Assembly: GCA_032622095.1 (NCBI GenBank)
Contig: CP136063.1
Location: 220,303,982-220,367,981, forward strand
Source: Siphonodentalium dalli
Lineage: Eukaryota > Mollusca > Scaphopoda > Gadilida > Siphonodentaliidae
DNA length: 64,000 nucleotides
Reading direction: 5' to 3'
How positions within the stretch are numbered: the first letter of the stretch is position 1; each line of letters begins with the position of its first letter. The translations under genes and the position numbers were made by a program. Below are positions 43,960 through 55,400 of the stretch, piece by piece. The notes beneath the pieces were generated by a model. That model ran no database searches. It saw nothing but the letters and a program-made list of their open reading frames with translations, and was not told the origin of the DNA.

Positions 43960-45506
43960 TTTGAATCTCGTTCGGAACTTAGAACAATATGTCTAAAGTT
44001 CGCCGTGAGTGCAGAGGGTAGAGGCAAAACCAGTGGATCAATAACCTTGAAATTTCGGTAGTGAAATTCTATGGAGCATAGATTATTCCCACGCAATACC
44101 GCTTGGACCGAAACAAAGCGGTTCTACCTGTGCCTATATATGTGCGATTCGAGTCACCTGCCGGTAACCCCTTTTTAGATCCACAGTGTTGAACATCCAA
44201 CGTCCAATGTTTTTCAAAGTAAAAAACATTCGGAAAATAGTCTTAATTTTTTTTTTAATTTGTCTGTTTGAGAGCGCGAATTAGGTCAAGAGAAGTCTCC
44301 TGGTGCAAACTGGAAATTTCGGTAGGGAAATCCTATGGAGCATAGATTATTCCCACGCAATACCGCTTGGACCGAAACAAAGCGGTTCTACCTGTGTACA
44401 CATTTGAATTTCAGTTTGAATGTTTTTCAAAGGGGAAAGGAACATTCGGAAAATTATGTAAAAAAAAAAAAGTTTAAAATTTGTGAACTGGAGAGCGCGA
44501 ATTAGGTCTAGAGAAGTCTCCTTGTGCAAACTGGAAACTGCGTTTTTTTTTTGTTGGAAATTGTGCTGTGAAGTTAGACGGACGTTGGACGTGGACATTC
44601 AACAATTTGATTATTTGCATGGAAATATGTTTGCAAGGAGGGTGATTTTTTTAAATAAGAGTTGTGTGGGCACAAGGCAGCTGTTAGTCATATCAAAAAA
44701 TGCGAGTCTATGGTATTTCATTGAAAACAGACCGTGTCGCAAATGTCCACGAACGTCCAACGTCCGTCCAACTTCACAGCGATATTCCCAAATATTTGAT
44801 CACCCCCATTATCTCACAAACTGCAAGCATTATGATATGCCGATGATTTTCATTCGTTACACATCCGGGTACGCCCATGGCACCCGAAACGGGCCGTATA
44901 ATTGGGCCAGAAGCATATATTTGAATGTCTGTTTGAATGTCTTTCGAAAGGTAAACAAATGGACGTTCGACTTAGAAAATTCTGTCTAAAGTTCGCCGTG
45001 AGTGCAGAGGGTAGAGGCAAAACCAGTGGATCAATAACCTTGAAATTTCGGTAGGGAAATCCTATGGAGCATAGATTATTCCCACGCAATACCGCTTGGA
45101 CCGAAACAAAGCGGTTCTACCTGTGTACACATTTGAATTTCAGTTTGAATGTTTTTCAAAGGGGAAAGGAACATTCGGAAAATTATGGGCAAACTGGAAA
45201 CTGCGTTTTTTTTTTTTTTTTTGACAAAGCGGTTCTACCTGTGCCTATATATGTGCGATTCGATTCAGCTGCAAATAAGCGGTTTTAAGATCGTTGTTGT
45301 TGAACGTCCAACGTCCAATGTCAAACCAACTTCACAGTAATTTTCATCTGCAAATATGCGGTGTTTAGATCGTTTTTGTTGAACGTCCAACGTCCAATGT
45401 CAAACCAACTTCACACTAATTTTCATCTGCAAATATGCGGTGTTTAGATCGTTTTTGTTGAACGTCCAACGTCCAACGTCCAATGTCAAACCAACTTCAC
45501 ACACCT
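43960..45506 (-). repeat. Right inverted arm of the giant foldback
   Basis: Complement of the left arm: three ~79-bp subrepeats (45290-45500), A/T tract with 'gcaaactggaaactgcg', modules at 44850-45135, 44340-44400 and 43990-44130 with 'cctatggagcatagattattcccacgc'. Module order is rearranged relative to the left arm, so the arms have evolved by internal recombination. Confidence 0.85.
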
Positions 45507-45515
45507 GTAATATCT
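45507..45515. repeat. Right 9-bp target-site duplication (GTAATATCT)
   Basis: Identical to 28807-28815 and directly after the last base of the right arm. Confidence 0.75.
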
Positions 45516-45854
45516 GGCCTACACATCTCGTGTTACCTTATAACACTATGATTGGTATACAGCGAGATGGGGCTACCATTAGGGTGTTTTGTGGTTTATA
45601 CCATAGCAACGGGTGCAAAATCAGCATACATATGGTAAAATGTGTGTAGTTCCATATAATATGGAAAAAGAATCACAATATAGCGCATATATGTGACCTT
45701 TGAAGTACTTCACTACTAGCTTAGAGACAACTGGGTAGCATATTTGATGTTGTTATTTTAACCAAACTTACCTATCATGTGACAAAACTACAAATAAATG
45801 TCATCTCAATATATTGAATGAAAGAACGACACGAGTCCACAATTATCCAGAATT

Positions 45855-45990
45855 TGTGTATGGTCCGTATCACGATAGCAAGGGCGACAACTCTATAGAG
45901 TCTGTGTATGGTCTCACGATAGCAAGGGCGACAACTCTATAGAGTCTGTGTATGGTCTCACTATAGCAATGGCAACAACTCTATAGAGTC
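45855..45990. repeat. ~50-bp tandem repeat, three copies
   Basis: 'gtgtatggtc..tcac(g/t)atagcaagggcgacaactctatagagtct' repeats at 45856, 45905 and 45954, with the palindrome 'ctctatagag'. Confidence 0.9.
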
Positions 45991-46013
45991 TGCGCATTTA
46001 TCTGTATTTGTGG

Positions 46014-46238
46014 GTACATTAATGCCCTAAATAATCGACTCCTTAACCACAGCATAATTATGGGTATATTTTCAGGATTTAGTCGGAAATATGGCTTGTT
46101 GCCATTCATCGGAAAGCTTTCACTGAGAGCTTTCCGATGAATGGCAACAAGCCATATTTCCGACTAAATCCTGCCTAAAATTACCCATAATTCTGCTGTG
46201 GTTAAGTAGTCGATTATTTAGGGCATTAATGTATGTAC
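46014..46238. repeat. Long hairpin, ~105-bp arms
   Basis: 'gtacattaatgccctaaataatcgact' at 46014 is answered by its complement ending at 46238, and arms run with few mismatches to the centre 'gaaagctttcactgagagctttc' near 46112-46134. No coding capacity. Probable MITE. Confidence 0.88.
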
Positions 46239-46239
46239 A

Positions 46240-46984
46240 TGTATCACGGTGGGAATCACGTGGTTTCGAGTTGATAAGTATCACGAATTCAAATTGGCCG
46301 AGGCGATCGCAAACGAGACCAGAAACGAAGAGAAAGGTAACAAACTGGTAAATGATATATTAAGTAGTATTTAAGCAGCTACGAGCATATGTTATAAAAA
46401 ATTTCAAACAAGCTGATAGTTCATTTGTGCCCAAACTCTCAGCTGTTTGCTGATAAAGATGTCCGTCGAAATATTCTCCTGGATGTATGGGCTGATATAT
46501 TCCACAAACCTCTGACTGGCAACTTTGGTCAGAATGTTATATAAAACTACTGATTACTTCCGAACAAATAAGGTGTCAAATTGTTTTAAAAACAAACTAG
46601 CATATGCTCGTAACAGTCAAAATGCTATGTTTTGTGTCAGTTCCTCATATATTATGTTTTTGTGCGTACTCACCAACCTCGAAACCATGTGATTCACCAC
46701 CGTTTCTATGAATATAATAATAGTATGTGACTCGAACTTCGCATTTATCACGTTGTGCCAGTAGAGAAACAGTGTATCTATCACTGTGAGTTTAATGTCC
46801 ATGGGCCAGATACAATCTGACACGGTGAGCTGCACGCCCTTATATTATCGACAAGGAATTGAATTGCATGGGGTTAAGGCATATGCGCACCAGTGAGGTC
46901 TCCGAGGTCTCACATTCATAATACAAATGGTGGTGGTGATGGTGTGTGTGCACTGAGAAAAATCATTAGTCATCGGCTTAGTTA
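46240..46984. other. No gene; weak inverted repeat
   Basis: 'gtgggaatcacgtggtttcgag' (46250) is roughly complementary to 'ctcgaaaccatgtgattcacca' (46678), and 'agctacgagcatatgtta' (46377) to 'gcatatgctcgtaacag' (46602), so 46245-46705 may be a decayed foldback. Confidence 0.45.
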
Positions 46985-47465
46985 GTCATTCTGACTAAAT
47001 TGAAATCGATACGACTAACTTAGTTCTTAGTCAACACAATGTTAGTCATAATGACTAAGTTTAAATTGATACGACTAACTTAGTTCTTAGTCAACACAAT
47101 GTTAGTCATAATGACTAAGTTTAAATTGATACGACTAACTTAGTTCTTAGTCAACACAATGTTAGTCACAATGACTAAGTTTAAATTGATACGACTAACT
47201 TAGTTCTTAGTCAACACAATGTTAGTCATAATGACTAAGTTTAAATTGATACGACTAACTTAGTTCTTAGTCAACACAATGTTAGTCATAATGACTAAGT
47301 TGAAATTGATACGACTAACTTAGTTCTTAGTCAACACAATGTTAATCATAATGACTAAGTTGAAATTGATACGACTAACTTAGTTCTTAGTCAACACAAT
47401 GTTAGTCATAATGACTAAGTTTAAATTGATACAACTAACTTAGTTCTTAGTCAAGTAAATATTAG
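46985..47465. repeat. 60-bp satellite with TTAGTCA/TGACTAA motifs, eight copies
   Basis: The unit 'gttagtcataatgactaag' + 'tttaaattgatacgactaa' + 'cttagttcttagtcaacacaat' repeats with almost no length variation and 1-3 differences per copy. Each unit has four to five TTAGTCA/TGACTAA heptamers in both orientations, and further ones follow at 47460-47680. Confidence 0.95.
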
Positions 47466-47469
47466 TCAA

Positions 47470-47974
47470 CTTTTTTAATTCACGCGATATGTTTGTTCGA
47501 GGAAGAATCGTACAGTTCTACAACAAATCCGCCACTAAGAAGACCAATATGTATGCACATTTTTCTGCAAGTATATCAGGTCAATATGACTAACAAGCAA
47601 TTGGAGTAACTTTGAATAACCCACACCTTTCAGCTAGCCACTATGACTAACTTTGGCCTTAGTCATAGTGACGGAATTACACGGAGAAGAACTCTAAATT
47701 CAAAAATGCCTTAAATGATGTAAAATATGCATTGATAAATTTTAAATTTCCATTGCATCGCAATTATATTAGATCAATAATTGAACGAGTATGATGGAAG
47801 AATATAATGCCATCAGAACTTCACTATCACACCAAGGGCTACATTATTTGGATAAATTATTCTTATATCACAGACAGCACAAACATCTCGGGATAATTAA
47901 CTTGTTAAACAGACATATACTACAAACTATTGTTTTCCACTCAACAGTACTAGTCCAGTATTTGAATCATAGTT
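47470..47974. other. No gene seen
   Basis: Contains scattered TGACTAA motifs trailing from the 60-bp satellite (47588, 47642). The 47791-48033 frame runs into the next satellite and is not supported as a gene. Confidence 0.5.
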
Positions 47975-49340
47975 TTCGGCAGCAAATTGGATTTATATAC
48001 AAGACCGTCCGCCGACTCGAATTTGAGCAATGATTTCACTCATAAATATAATTTTGTCCCCATAATATCGTGTATCGGTCTGTTGGCAAAAGACAGACCT
48101 TCGCGAATATGTAAAAAGATCAGCTGATTTGTACAAAGCCGCTCCGACAAATACAGTCGAATGTCATAGTTTTTCGGCAGCAAATTGCATTTATATACGC
48201 GACCATCCGCCGACTCGAACAGCGGTAGTCAACCGCACTAAATTTGAGTAATGATTTCACTCATAAATATAATTTTGTCCCGACCATGTCTTGTATCGAC
48301 CTGTTGGCAAAATATTGGCCTTCCCGAATATGTAAAAACATCAGCTGATATGTACAAACCCGCTCCGACAAACAAAGTCGAATGTCATAGTTTTTCGGCA
48401 GAAATTTAATTTATATATATATATAAAACCGTCCGCAGACTCGAACAGCGGTAGTCAACCGCACTAGCTTTGAGCAATGATTTCACTTATAAATATAATT
48501 TTGTCCCCACCATGTTATGTATCAATCTGTTGGCAAAAGACAGACCTTCGCGTATGTGTAAAAAGATCAGCTGATTTGTACAAAGCCGCTCCGATAAGTG
48601 AAGCCAAATGTCATAGTTTTTCGGCAGCAAATTGCATTTATATATAATACCGTCCGCCGACTCGAACAGCGGTAGTCAACCGCACTAACTTTGAGCAATG
48701 ATTTAACTTATAAATATAATTGTGTCCCCACCATGTCGTATATCGACCTGTTGGCAAAATATAGACCTTCCCGAATATGTAAAAACATCAGCTGATATGT
48801 ACAAACCCGCTCCGACTAATAAAGTCGAATGTCATAGTTTTGTCGGCAGCAAATTTAATTTATATATATAATACCGTCCGCCAACTCGAACAGCGGTAGT
48901 CAACCGCACTAACTTTGAGCAATGATTTAACTTATAAATATAATTGTGTCCCCACCATGTCGTGTATCGACCTGTTGGCAAAATACAGATCTTCCCGAAT
49001 ATGTAAAAACATCAGCTGATATGTACAAACCCGCTCCGACATATGAAGCCGAATGTCATAGTTTTTAGGCAGCAAATTACATCTATATATAAGACCGTCC
49101 GCCGACTCGAACAGCGGTAGTCAACCGCACTAACTTTGTGCAATGTTTTCACTCATAAATATCATTTTGTCCTCATGATATCGTGTATCGACTTGTTGGC
49201 AAAAGACAGACCTTCGCGATTTTATAAAGACATCAGCTGATATGTACAACCCGCTCCGATAAATGAAGCCGAATGTCATAGTTTTTCGGCAGCAAATTGC
49301 ATTTATATACAAGACCGTCCGCCGACTCGAATAGCGGTAG
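47975..49340. repeat. ~222-bp satellite, six to seven copies
   Basis: 'tttttcggcagcaaatt(g/t)' recurs near 47970, 48171, 48391, 48615, 48838, 49059 and 49283. Each unit continues 'gaccgtccgccgactcgaacagcggtagtcaaccgcact', 'tgatttcactcataaatataattttgtcc', 'cctgttggcaaaa' and 'catcagctgatatgtacaaacccgctccga'. Confidence 0.93.
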
Positions 49341-49344
49341 TCCA

Positions 49345-49480
49345 TCACATACATTGTGTGGCCATCACACACATACCGTATTTCTCGTGTGGCCATCACA
49401 TACATACTGTATTTCTCGTGTGGCCATCACATACATACTGTATTTCTCATGTGGCCATCACATACATACTGTATTTATGT
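49345..49480. repeat. 31-bp minisatellite, four copies
   Basis: 'tgtggccatcacatacatactgtatttctcg' at 49357, 49388, 49419 and 49450. Confidence 0.93.
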
Positions 49481-49489
49481 CACTTCCAG

Positions 49490-50660
49490 GTACAAACTAA
49501 TCTCACTTCTATTGTCAGTGGTTCATTTAAGTGACAAGCGCATGTTTCGCAAAATTGCTCAAATCCAGCCAAAAATGGCATGAGATTTCCAACAAAGAAA
49601 TTATCTATCAGGTTAACAAATCTTGAATTTCGTCATCTTCATTGTGTATAGACATTGTGTATAGATTCTTAAGTGACGACAAAAACAATGGATTTTAATA
49701 CATTTAAGAGATTGACAATATTATTGTCTTGTTTTAATCCCCAATGGTACCGAGAATTGCTAGACTATTTAATAATTCCACACACCACTCAAATAGCTTA
49801 TTGTCATGTCTCAATGAATACATTTTTAAATGCATGGTATAACATCATAACCTCATATAATATAATGAAGAATAAAGCAGTCACAAATATTTCAGCCCAA
49901 TGCAACCAACTGTTGATATGCAGTGTTTTCCACTCAAGCAGAGAGCAATCAACTTGAGTAATCAATTTGACCACAGCGTTAAAGATATGGTGGTCACCTT
50001 TAATTTGGTTATGGACACATGACCCAGATCTCATCTCAGCCAAATGTTTCAGTGAACACAAGAATGACATGAAAATTCTCAAATATTGAAAATTACTTAT
50101 TGGTAGTTGCCTTTCTAAATGAAAATAATCATAAAATTTCACGAATCAAAAATAATTAATTCCCCTCTCACGATCTTCAGATATCATACCATGGATATAT
50201 GAACCAAATTTTGAAGTTAAATTATATTTTACACAAGTTCTTGGTACCTGAAAACAGTGAAATATGTTACATGCCATAAAAGTAAAGTAAATGAGGTTAT
50301 AATTTCCATCCGGTCGACGGTTCTTTAAATATTGTGTAACTTTAATCGCTTATATCAAATTTCACAAAGAAATTCCTGACATAATTTTAGAAAATCTATT
50401 TTGAAATACCAGGACATTTTGGCAAAACGTGAATATGACCCTTAATCAGTTTATCGAATGTGGTGTAACCGCATATATGGTAAAATTAGGAACATCATAT
50501 ACTCGTATAATCATACATTTATTGTTAATATTACATACATGTGGATGACATATGGATCACAATGTTTCGAATGTTGCATACGAGATGTATGCATCAAAGG
50601 CGTTCGCAATGGGTCCACGCGAAATAACATAAAATTATGTAAAACTATCATTATCAAGAA
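49490..50660. other. No gene seen
   Basis: AT-rich. 'gacattgtgtatag' is duplicated at 49649-49666. Open frames at 49673-49957 (+) and 49804-50142 (-) overlap each other and show no domain. Confidence 0.45.
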
Positions 50661-50663
50661 CAT

Positions 50664-50890
50664 GACGATACGCCTTGTCACTGATTCGCGGCCATATTGG
50701 ATACATTCAGTCCCGTTCCGTTTTTTACTGCTATCGGTCAAAGTTCTGGAACACCATTCCATATATGGAATTCATGAATATTCAACAGTTCTATATATGG
50801 AATGTTACCCCAGAACTTTGACATGTAGCTCTAAAACACGGAACGAGGCTGGATGGATCCAATATGGCCGCGACTCAGTGACAAGGCGTC
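50664..50890. mobile_element. MITE with ~90-bp inverted arms
   Basis: 'cgccttgtcactgattcgcggccatattggata' faces 'tccaatatggccgcgactcagtgacaaggcg', with inner matches 'caaagttctgg'/'ccagaactttg' and 'attccatatatggaat' flanking the centre. Open frames on both strands come from the symmetry. Confidence 0.8.
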
Positions 50891-50899
50891 TTACATGTA

Positions 50900-52760
50900 G
50901 ATATACATTGTTCTTATTTCAATGGACGATTCCACAATCAATCTTGGGGGCGGGACATAGCTGTTGCTAGGAAACAGTCGTCTGCTCAAATTCATTATTT
51001 AGTTTTGCAGTCTGTGCTTCTATATGCTGGTTCACACGCAAAAAAAAACTTCAAATGCATACAAATTAACGAATGTCACCCGAAATGAAATATACTGTTA
51101 TAGTATTGGACAGCCCTCCGGAATGACAATAAAAAGTGAGAATGGAGGACTGACAGACGGACTATAACGCCTTTCCGTTTGTCAACTTAGGTATTGTGAA
51201 AGACACAATGGCTTCAAATCTTCAAATCCCACACGATGAAGGTAGCACGAAATGGACGAATGGTATGATAAAGGGTGTCTGCTATAATCATATTTAAGAA
51301 GAGGCTAAATATAATAATGACCAAGGTCCCAATTTACCGCAGACAAATTGTTCCTCCTTCTCACGACATAAATCTTAAAGTGGAAGCAGGATCCCTAAAA
51401 ACACGAGATTGTATTTATGACAATTAATAATGTGATACATTGATGGAAAGAGCTCTTAGAGCTCTTTCCATCAATGTATCACATTATTATAATCAATAAA
51501 TTTGAAAAATGATCAAGGAAATATGGGTTGATACAAAAATCGGACTTGGCACTGAAAGGGTTAAAGGCACGGGTGGTGTTCGTTGCAAAAAAAATTCATA
51601 TTTGTTCAAATCGCCATCAACAGAAAGAATATTAAATAATATATAGTTTTGTTCATATGCCAAACATAATCAGCGCGTTAATAGTATATTGTCGTCAAGA
51701 CGTACGATGGTGTACGTAAACAAGAGCCTGCTCGTGTTACAGAAGTTGTGCTTCTGTTTACATAACACAGCCCAATTCTATTAGTTAATCACACAAAAAT
51801 GATATAAACGCTCTTTATTATTTCCATATCAGGAAAACAGTAACAAATAACGCTCTTTATGTTTACTATATCCGGATCTAAATAAAAGCCAGGTAACGTA
51901 ACGATTTTTGCTTTTGTTTACATAACAAAGGAAAAAAATGACAATACCATACTGTTTATGCCACATTTCTGATTGGTATAAGAACAAGGTCTGTCTATAT
52001 TTTACTATTCTTTCTGTTTATGGCGGTTTTTGACGGAGGTGAATATTTTAACAGCATACCCACCGCCAACGCCGCCCGTATTTTTAAATATAGAATTTAG
52101 ATAAATTTGAAAAATTGACTCCAAAAAATATGCCAAAATGTTCTAATAGGATCATTACCAGAAGTAGATTACCGACTCTGTGCCACGCTAATCGTAAGTT
52201 ACGTCAATTTGATTTGATTGACAGATATGGAAGGCTCCATTAGCAATAATCCACCGATTCGATATGTTGTTTGTTGGAATCATTGTCATGTAAACGTAAA
52301 CTGTTATAGTAAATTATCGTTTTTCCTATGCATGCTTACTGCGAAGTGTACTAGTATTTTCAAATAAGACGAATTAAACATCCAAGTGACCTTCAGAATA
52401 GGTAATATTCTTCAAAAGACACATTTTCAACTAAATAATTGAATCACAAATGCCATTGTTGATGCTTGTTGACAAAACGGTAAAAATGAGTATTTACATA
52501 ACAATGGTTTCAACATGCAAAATCTCATTCAAGGACAATCATAAATGCAAATAATAACAAAGTATAACTATCTTTTCACGTTCTACTTGATAAGGATGAG
52601 TTTACAACGTTTTGAGAATTGTAACATTTACGCAATGGGAAAGCATTGTGTCCCTTTAACTGATTGTGTTGTGATTTAGTCCATACATATAATTCAACAG
52701 CTATTTTATGTTTATTTACAAAATGATATCATGATTATGAAACGTTTTGATAATCAGAGC
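50900..52760. other. No gene seen
   Basis: AT-rich. 'cgctctttat' with 'tttccatatc'/'gtttactatatc' is repeated at 51809 and 51851. One perfect hairpin at 51426-51488 is listed separately. Confidence 0.45.
51426..51488. repeat. Perfect 30-bp-arm hairpin with 3-bp loop
   Basis: Arm 51426-51455 (ending gaaagagctc) and arm 51459-51488 are exactly complementary around TTA. Too short for most MITEs. Could form a cruciform or an RNA stem-loop. Confidence 0.9.
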
Positions 52761-52761
52761 T

Positions 52762-52825
52762 AGGCATGAATGTACAATGAGAGCACCATAATCAACATGT
52801 ACAATGAGAGCACCATAATCAACAT
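52762..52825. repeat. 29-bp tandem duplication
   Basis: 'atgtacaatgagagcaccataatcaac' occurs twice back to back at 52769 and 52797. Confidence 0.92.
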
Positions 52826-52829
52826 GTTC

Positions 52830-54400
52830 TCGACCCGAAATAACTCGACCCAGTAATGCGTACGCATATCATTTATCAAATAGTGCCTTTGGTGTAGGTA
52901 TTATACAGTCAGAAATGTGACTATAGAGGATCTTTGTATGCGTTATGCAGCCGGGGTCGTGAATTTTTATAGGGTCGGTGTTGGGGTGGCCAGAATTCCA
53001 TATTCTATGAAACTTTATCTGCACTCAATTAGTTGGAACTATCCAAATCTGTGCAGTTTGCCTTTAAAGTTGTGAGAAAAATGCATGGGAACCCATTTCT
53101 CAGTGTTAAGAAAACCATTTTCTCTTGTTTTAAGAAAAAATATTTTCTAAGTGTTTCTAAATTTCTTACCTCTTACTTGAAATAAGAAATTAACTTTTCG
53201 GAATGTTAGAAATTGCAAGATGCACATTTTCTTACATTTCTAGGAATTTGAGAGTATTTTTCTTCCTTTACCTAGACAGTAAGAAAGAGCATTTCTTAAA
53301 ATATTTGAAAGAATTTTCTAGTTTTGAGAAATATGTTTTATAGATATAAGAACAAGAACATTTTCTTAGAATACTCTCAACAAATTCTAGTCGTTTCTAT
53401 TTTTCTAGGATTGTGATAAAAGAGTTTCTTGACATTTGAGAAATAGTTTCTGATAATGAGAAAATGAGTTGCTAGGATTTAAGAAATTATTTATAACTAT
53501 TAAGAAATCTCCTTTCTGGGAAAATAGTAAGATAAATATTCTCATAGTTAGAATTTGAATTTATATAAGAAATTAATTTTCTAATGATTAGAAAATCAGA
53601 TGCAAGGAAATTTACTAAGTATACTCCCAAGATAATATTTCTTGTTTTAATTTTTTTTCCCCCTCAAAATAAGAAAATCGTTTTTATCATTGTATTAATG
53701 GTGAATTATCCGACTGATATGGTGAACTTTCCAAACGTAAGAGTAATTCATCCAACCTAACGCCCACTTGTAGTGAACATTTTCCAACAATTGGTAATTT
53801 AAATTTGAACCTGACACATTTGACACTATATATTCGATGGACAATTAGAAAATGGAGCAAATTTCCGCATAAAATGCCCAGCTGTTTTGAGACATGAAGT
53901 TTCAAAATATGCTATTAATTTCTGCCCCTACAACCCCCACGCCACCCGTACTACCCCACGCCATAACATGCATAACACATTGGATTTTTTATTTTGTCGG
54001 ATATAGTATATATCCACACATATTATTGTTTTGTTTTTTCATTGTTCATATATTTTGCCGCGAATTGTACAGTATGTTTTGTATCGGAGTGGAGCAAACC
54101 TAAGTGGCCAGCACTTGTGCACCTAAATGGCTATCCATATTGCCACATATATTATTTGGAAACTAACGTATGTTTAACTAAAATATTCAACATTTTATGG
54201 AAACTTGCGAGGCAGGACCACAGTTTGGGACACACACCACAAAACATGATGAAACTTAATGATGAAGAGACACGGCCTGAACACATGTCGCATTCCGTGG
54301 AAAACACGGCGGAAATATCTGTAATTCTCTGATTTAGAAAGAATCCTTCAAATGGATTTAAATGTGACATTGACCAAATGCAACTGCATTAGTTTGACAG
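52830..54400. other. No gene; 'aagaaa/tttcta' simple-sequence field
   Basis: 53080-53640 is a loose array of TTTCTAAG/TAAGAAAT words with no fixed period. The rest has no recognisable coding content; frames at 53894-54332 lack domains. Confidence 0.5.
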
Positions 54401-55400
54401 ACTAAATCTAAACGTTTATAAAGCGTATTGGCACCGTATAATCTAAAGGTTTATAAAGCGTATCAACTCCGCATAATCTATAAACATTTGTAAAGCGTAT
54501 CTACTCCACATAATCTAAACGTTTATAAAGAATATCGACTCCACATAATCTAAACGTTTATAAAGCGTATCAACTCTGCATAATCTAAATGTTTATAACG
54601 CGTATTGACTCCACATAATCTAAAGGTTTATAAAGCGTATCGACTCCACATAATCTAAACGTTTATAAAGCGTATCGACTCCACATAATCTAAATATAAA
54701 CGTTTATAAAGCGTATCGACTCCACATAATCTAAAAATTTATAAAGCGTATCGATTCCACATAATCTAAACGTTTATAAAGAGTATCGACTCCACATAAC
54801 CTAAACGTTTATAAAGCGTATTGACTCCACATAATCTAAAGGTTTATAAAGAGTATAGAATCATCCACATAATCTAAAGTTTATAAAGCGTATCGACTTC
54901 GCATAATCTAAACGTTTATAAAGAGTATCGATTGATTGATTGATTGATTGATTGGGGTTTATTGTCGCTTTAGCCACTAAGGCCATATCACGACATTGCC
55001 AGTTTTAGTGGTGGAGGAAATCCGCACACTTGCGACTAATCTAACAGTGATTTCAATGGCTGATAAACTCGTCAACCATGTGCGGCAAACCACCGACCAT
55101 CGGCGAGTAACTGGCAACTCCACCAGATAACGATTTCGAGTTACAAAGTCCACGATGGAAACATGTGGATTTGAACCCTTATCGCCAGCGCTGGAGGGCG
55201 AAACGGCTTGGAGTGGTACCCCTAACCGATTGAGCCACCGAGGCCCCCTAAAGAGTATCGACTCCACATAACCTAAACGTTTATAAAGCGTATCGACTCC
55301 ACATAATTTAAAGGTTTATAAAGCGTATCGACTCCACATAATCTAAACGTTTATGAAGCGTATCGACTCCACATAATCATAATATTTATACAGCGCATCG
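54400..55400. repeat. ~35-bp satellite, about 20 copies, split by a SINE
   Basis: Unit 'aatctaaacgtttataaagcgtatcgactccacat' with single-base variants from 54405 to 54930, resuming at 55249 to about 55395. Confidence 0.95.
54931..55248 (-). mobile_element. tRNA-derived SINE with 12-bp target duplication
   Basis: On the minus strand a tRNA-like head carries an A box TGGCTCAATCGG (55237-55226) and B box GGTTCAAATCC (55177-55167), followed by a body and a (caat)n tail at 54931-54953. TAAAGAGTATCG flanks it on both sides (54919-54930 and 55249-55260), and removal restores the satellite unit. This fixes both ends and shows insertion after the satellite formed. Not a functional tRNA gene: the cloverleaf is not preserved. 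Confidence 0.9.

Larger units (their letters stand above)
28816..45506. mobile_element. Giant foldback transposon, 16.7 kb
   Basis: Termini read AGGTGTGTGAAGTTGGTTTGACATTGGACG at 28816 and the exact complement ending at 45506. Both arms are 1.6-1.75 kb and begin with about three ~79-bp tandem subrepeats. The arms are flanked by the perfect 9-bp direct repeat GTAATATCT. Long inverted repeats made of subrepeats plus a 9-bp duplication are the hallmark of foldback (FB)-type elements, and 9 bp also fits Mutator-like transposons. The ~13 kb between the arms holds host-type dispersed repeats and MITEs but no transposase that I can recognise, so it would be non-autonomous. Confidence 0.7.

Noticed and set aside
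46985-49480. CRISPR array
   Set aside because: The DNA is eukaryotic, and the units are tandem satellites of 60, 222 and 31 bp without unique spacers.
50458-50970. 170-codon ORF on + strand
   Set aside because: Most of it lies in a MITE with inverted arms; the peptide repeats itself in mirror form and has no domain.
54931-55248. tRNA gene
   Set aside because: A and B boxes are present, but the acceptor and anticodon arms do not form and the sequence continues into a SINE body and tail with target duplication.
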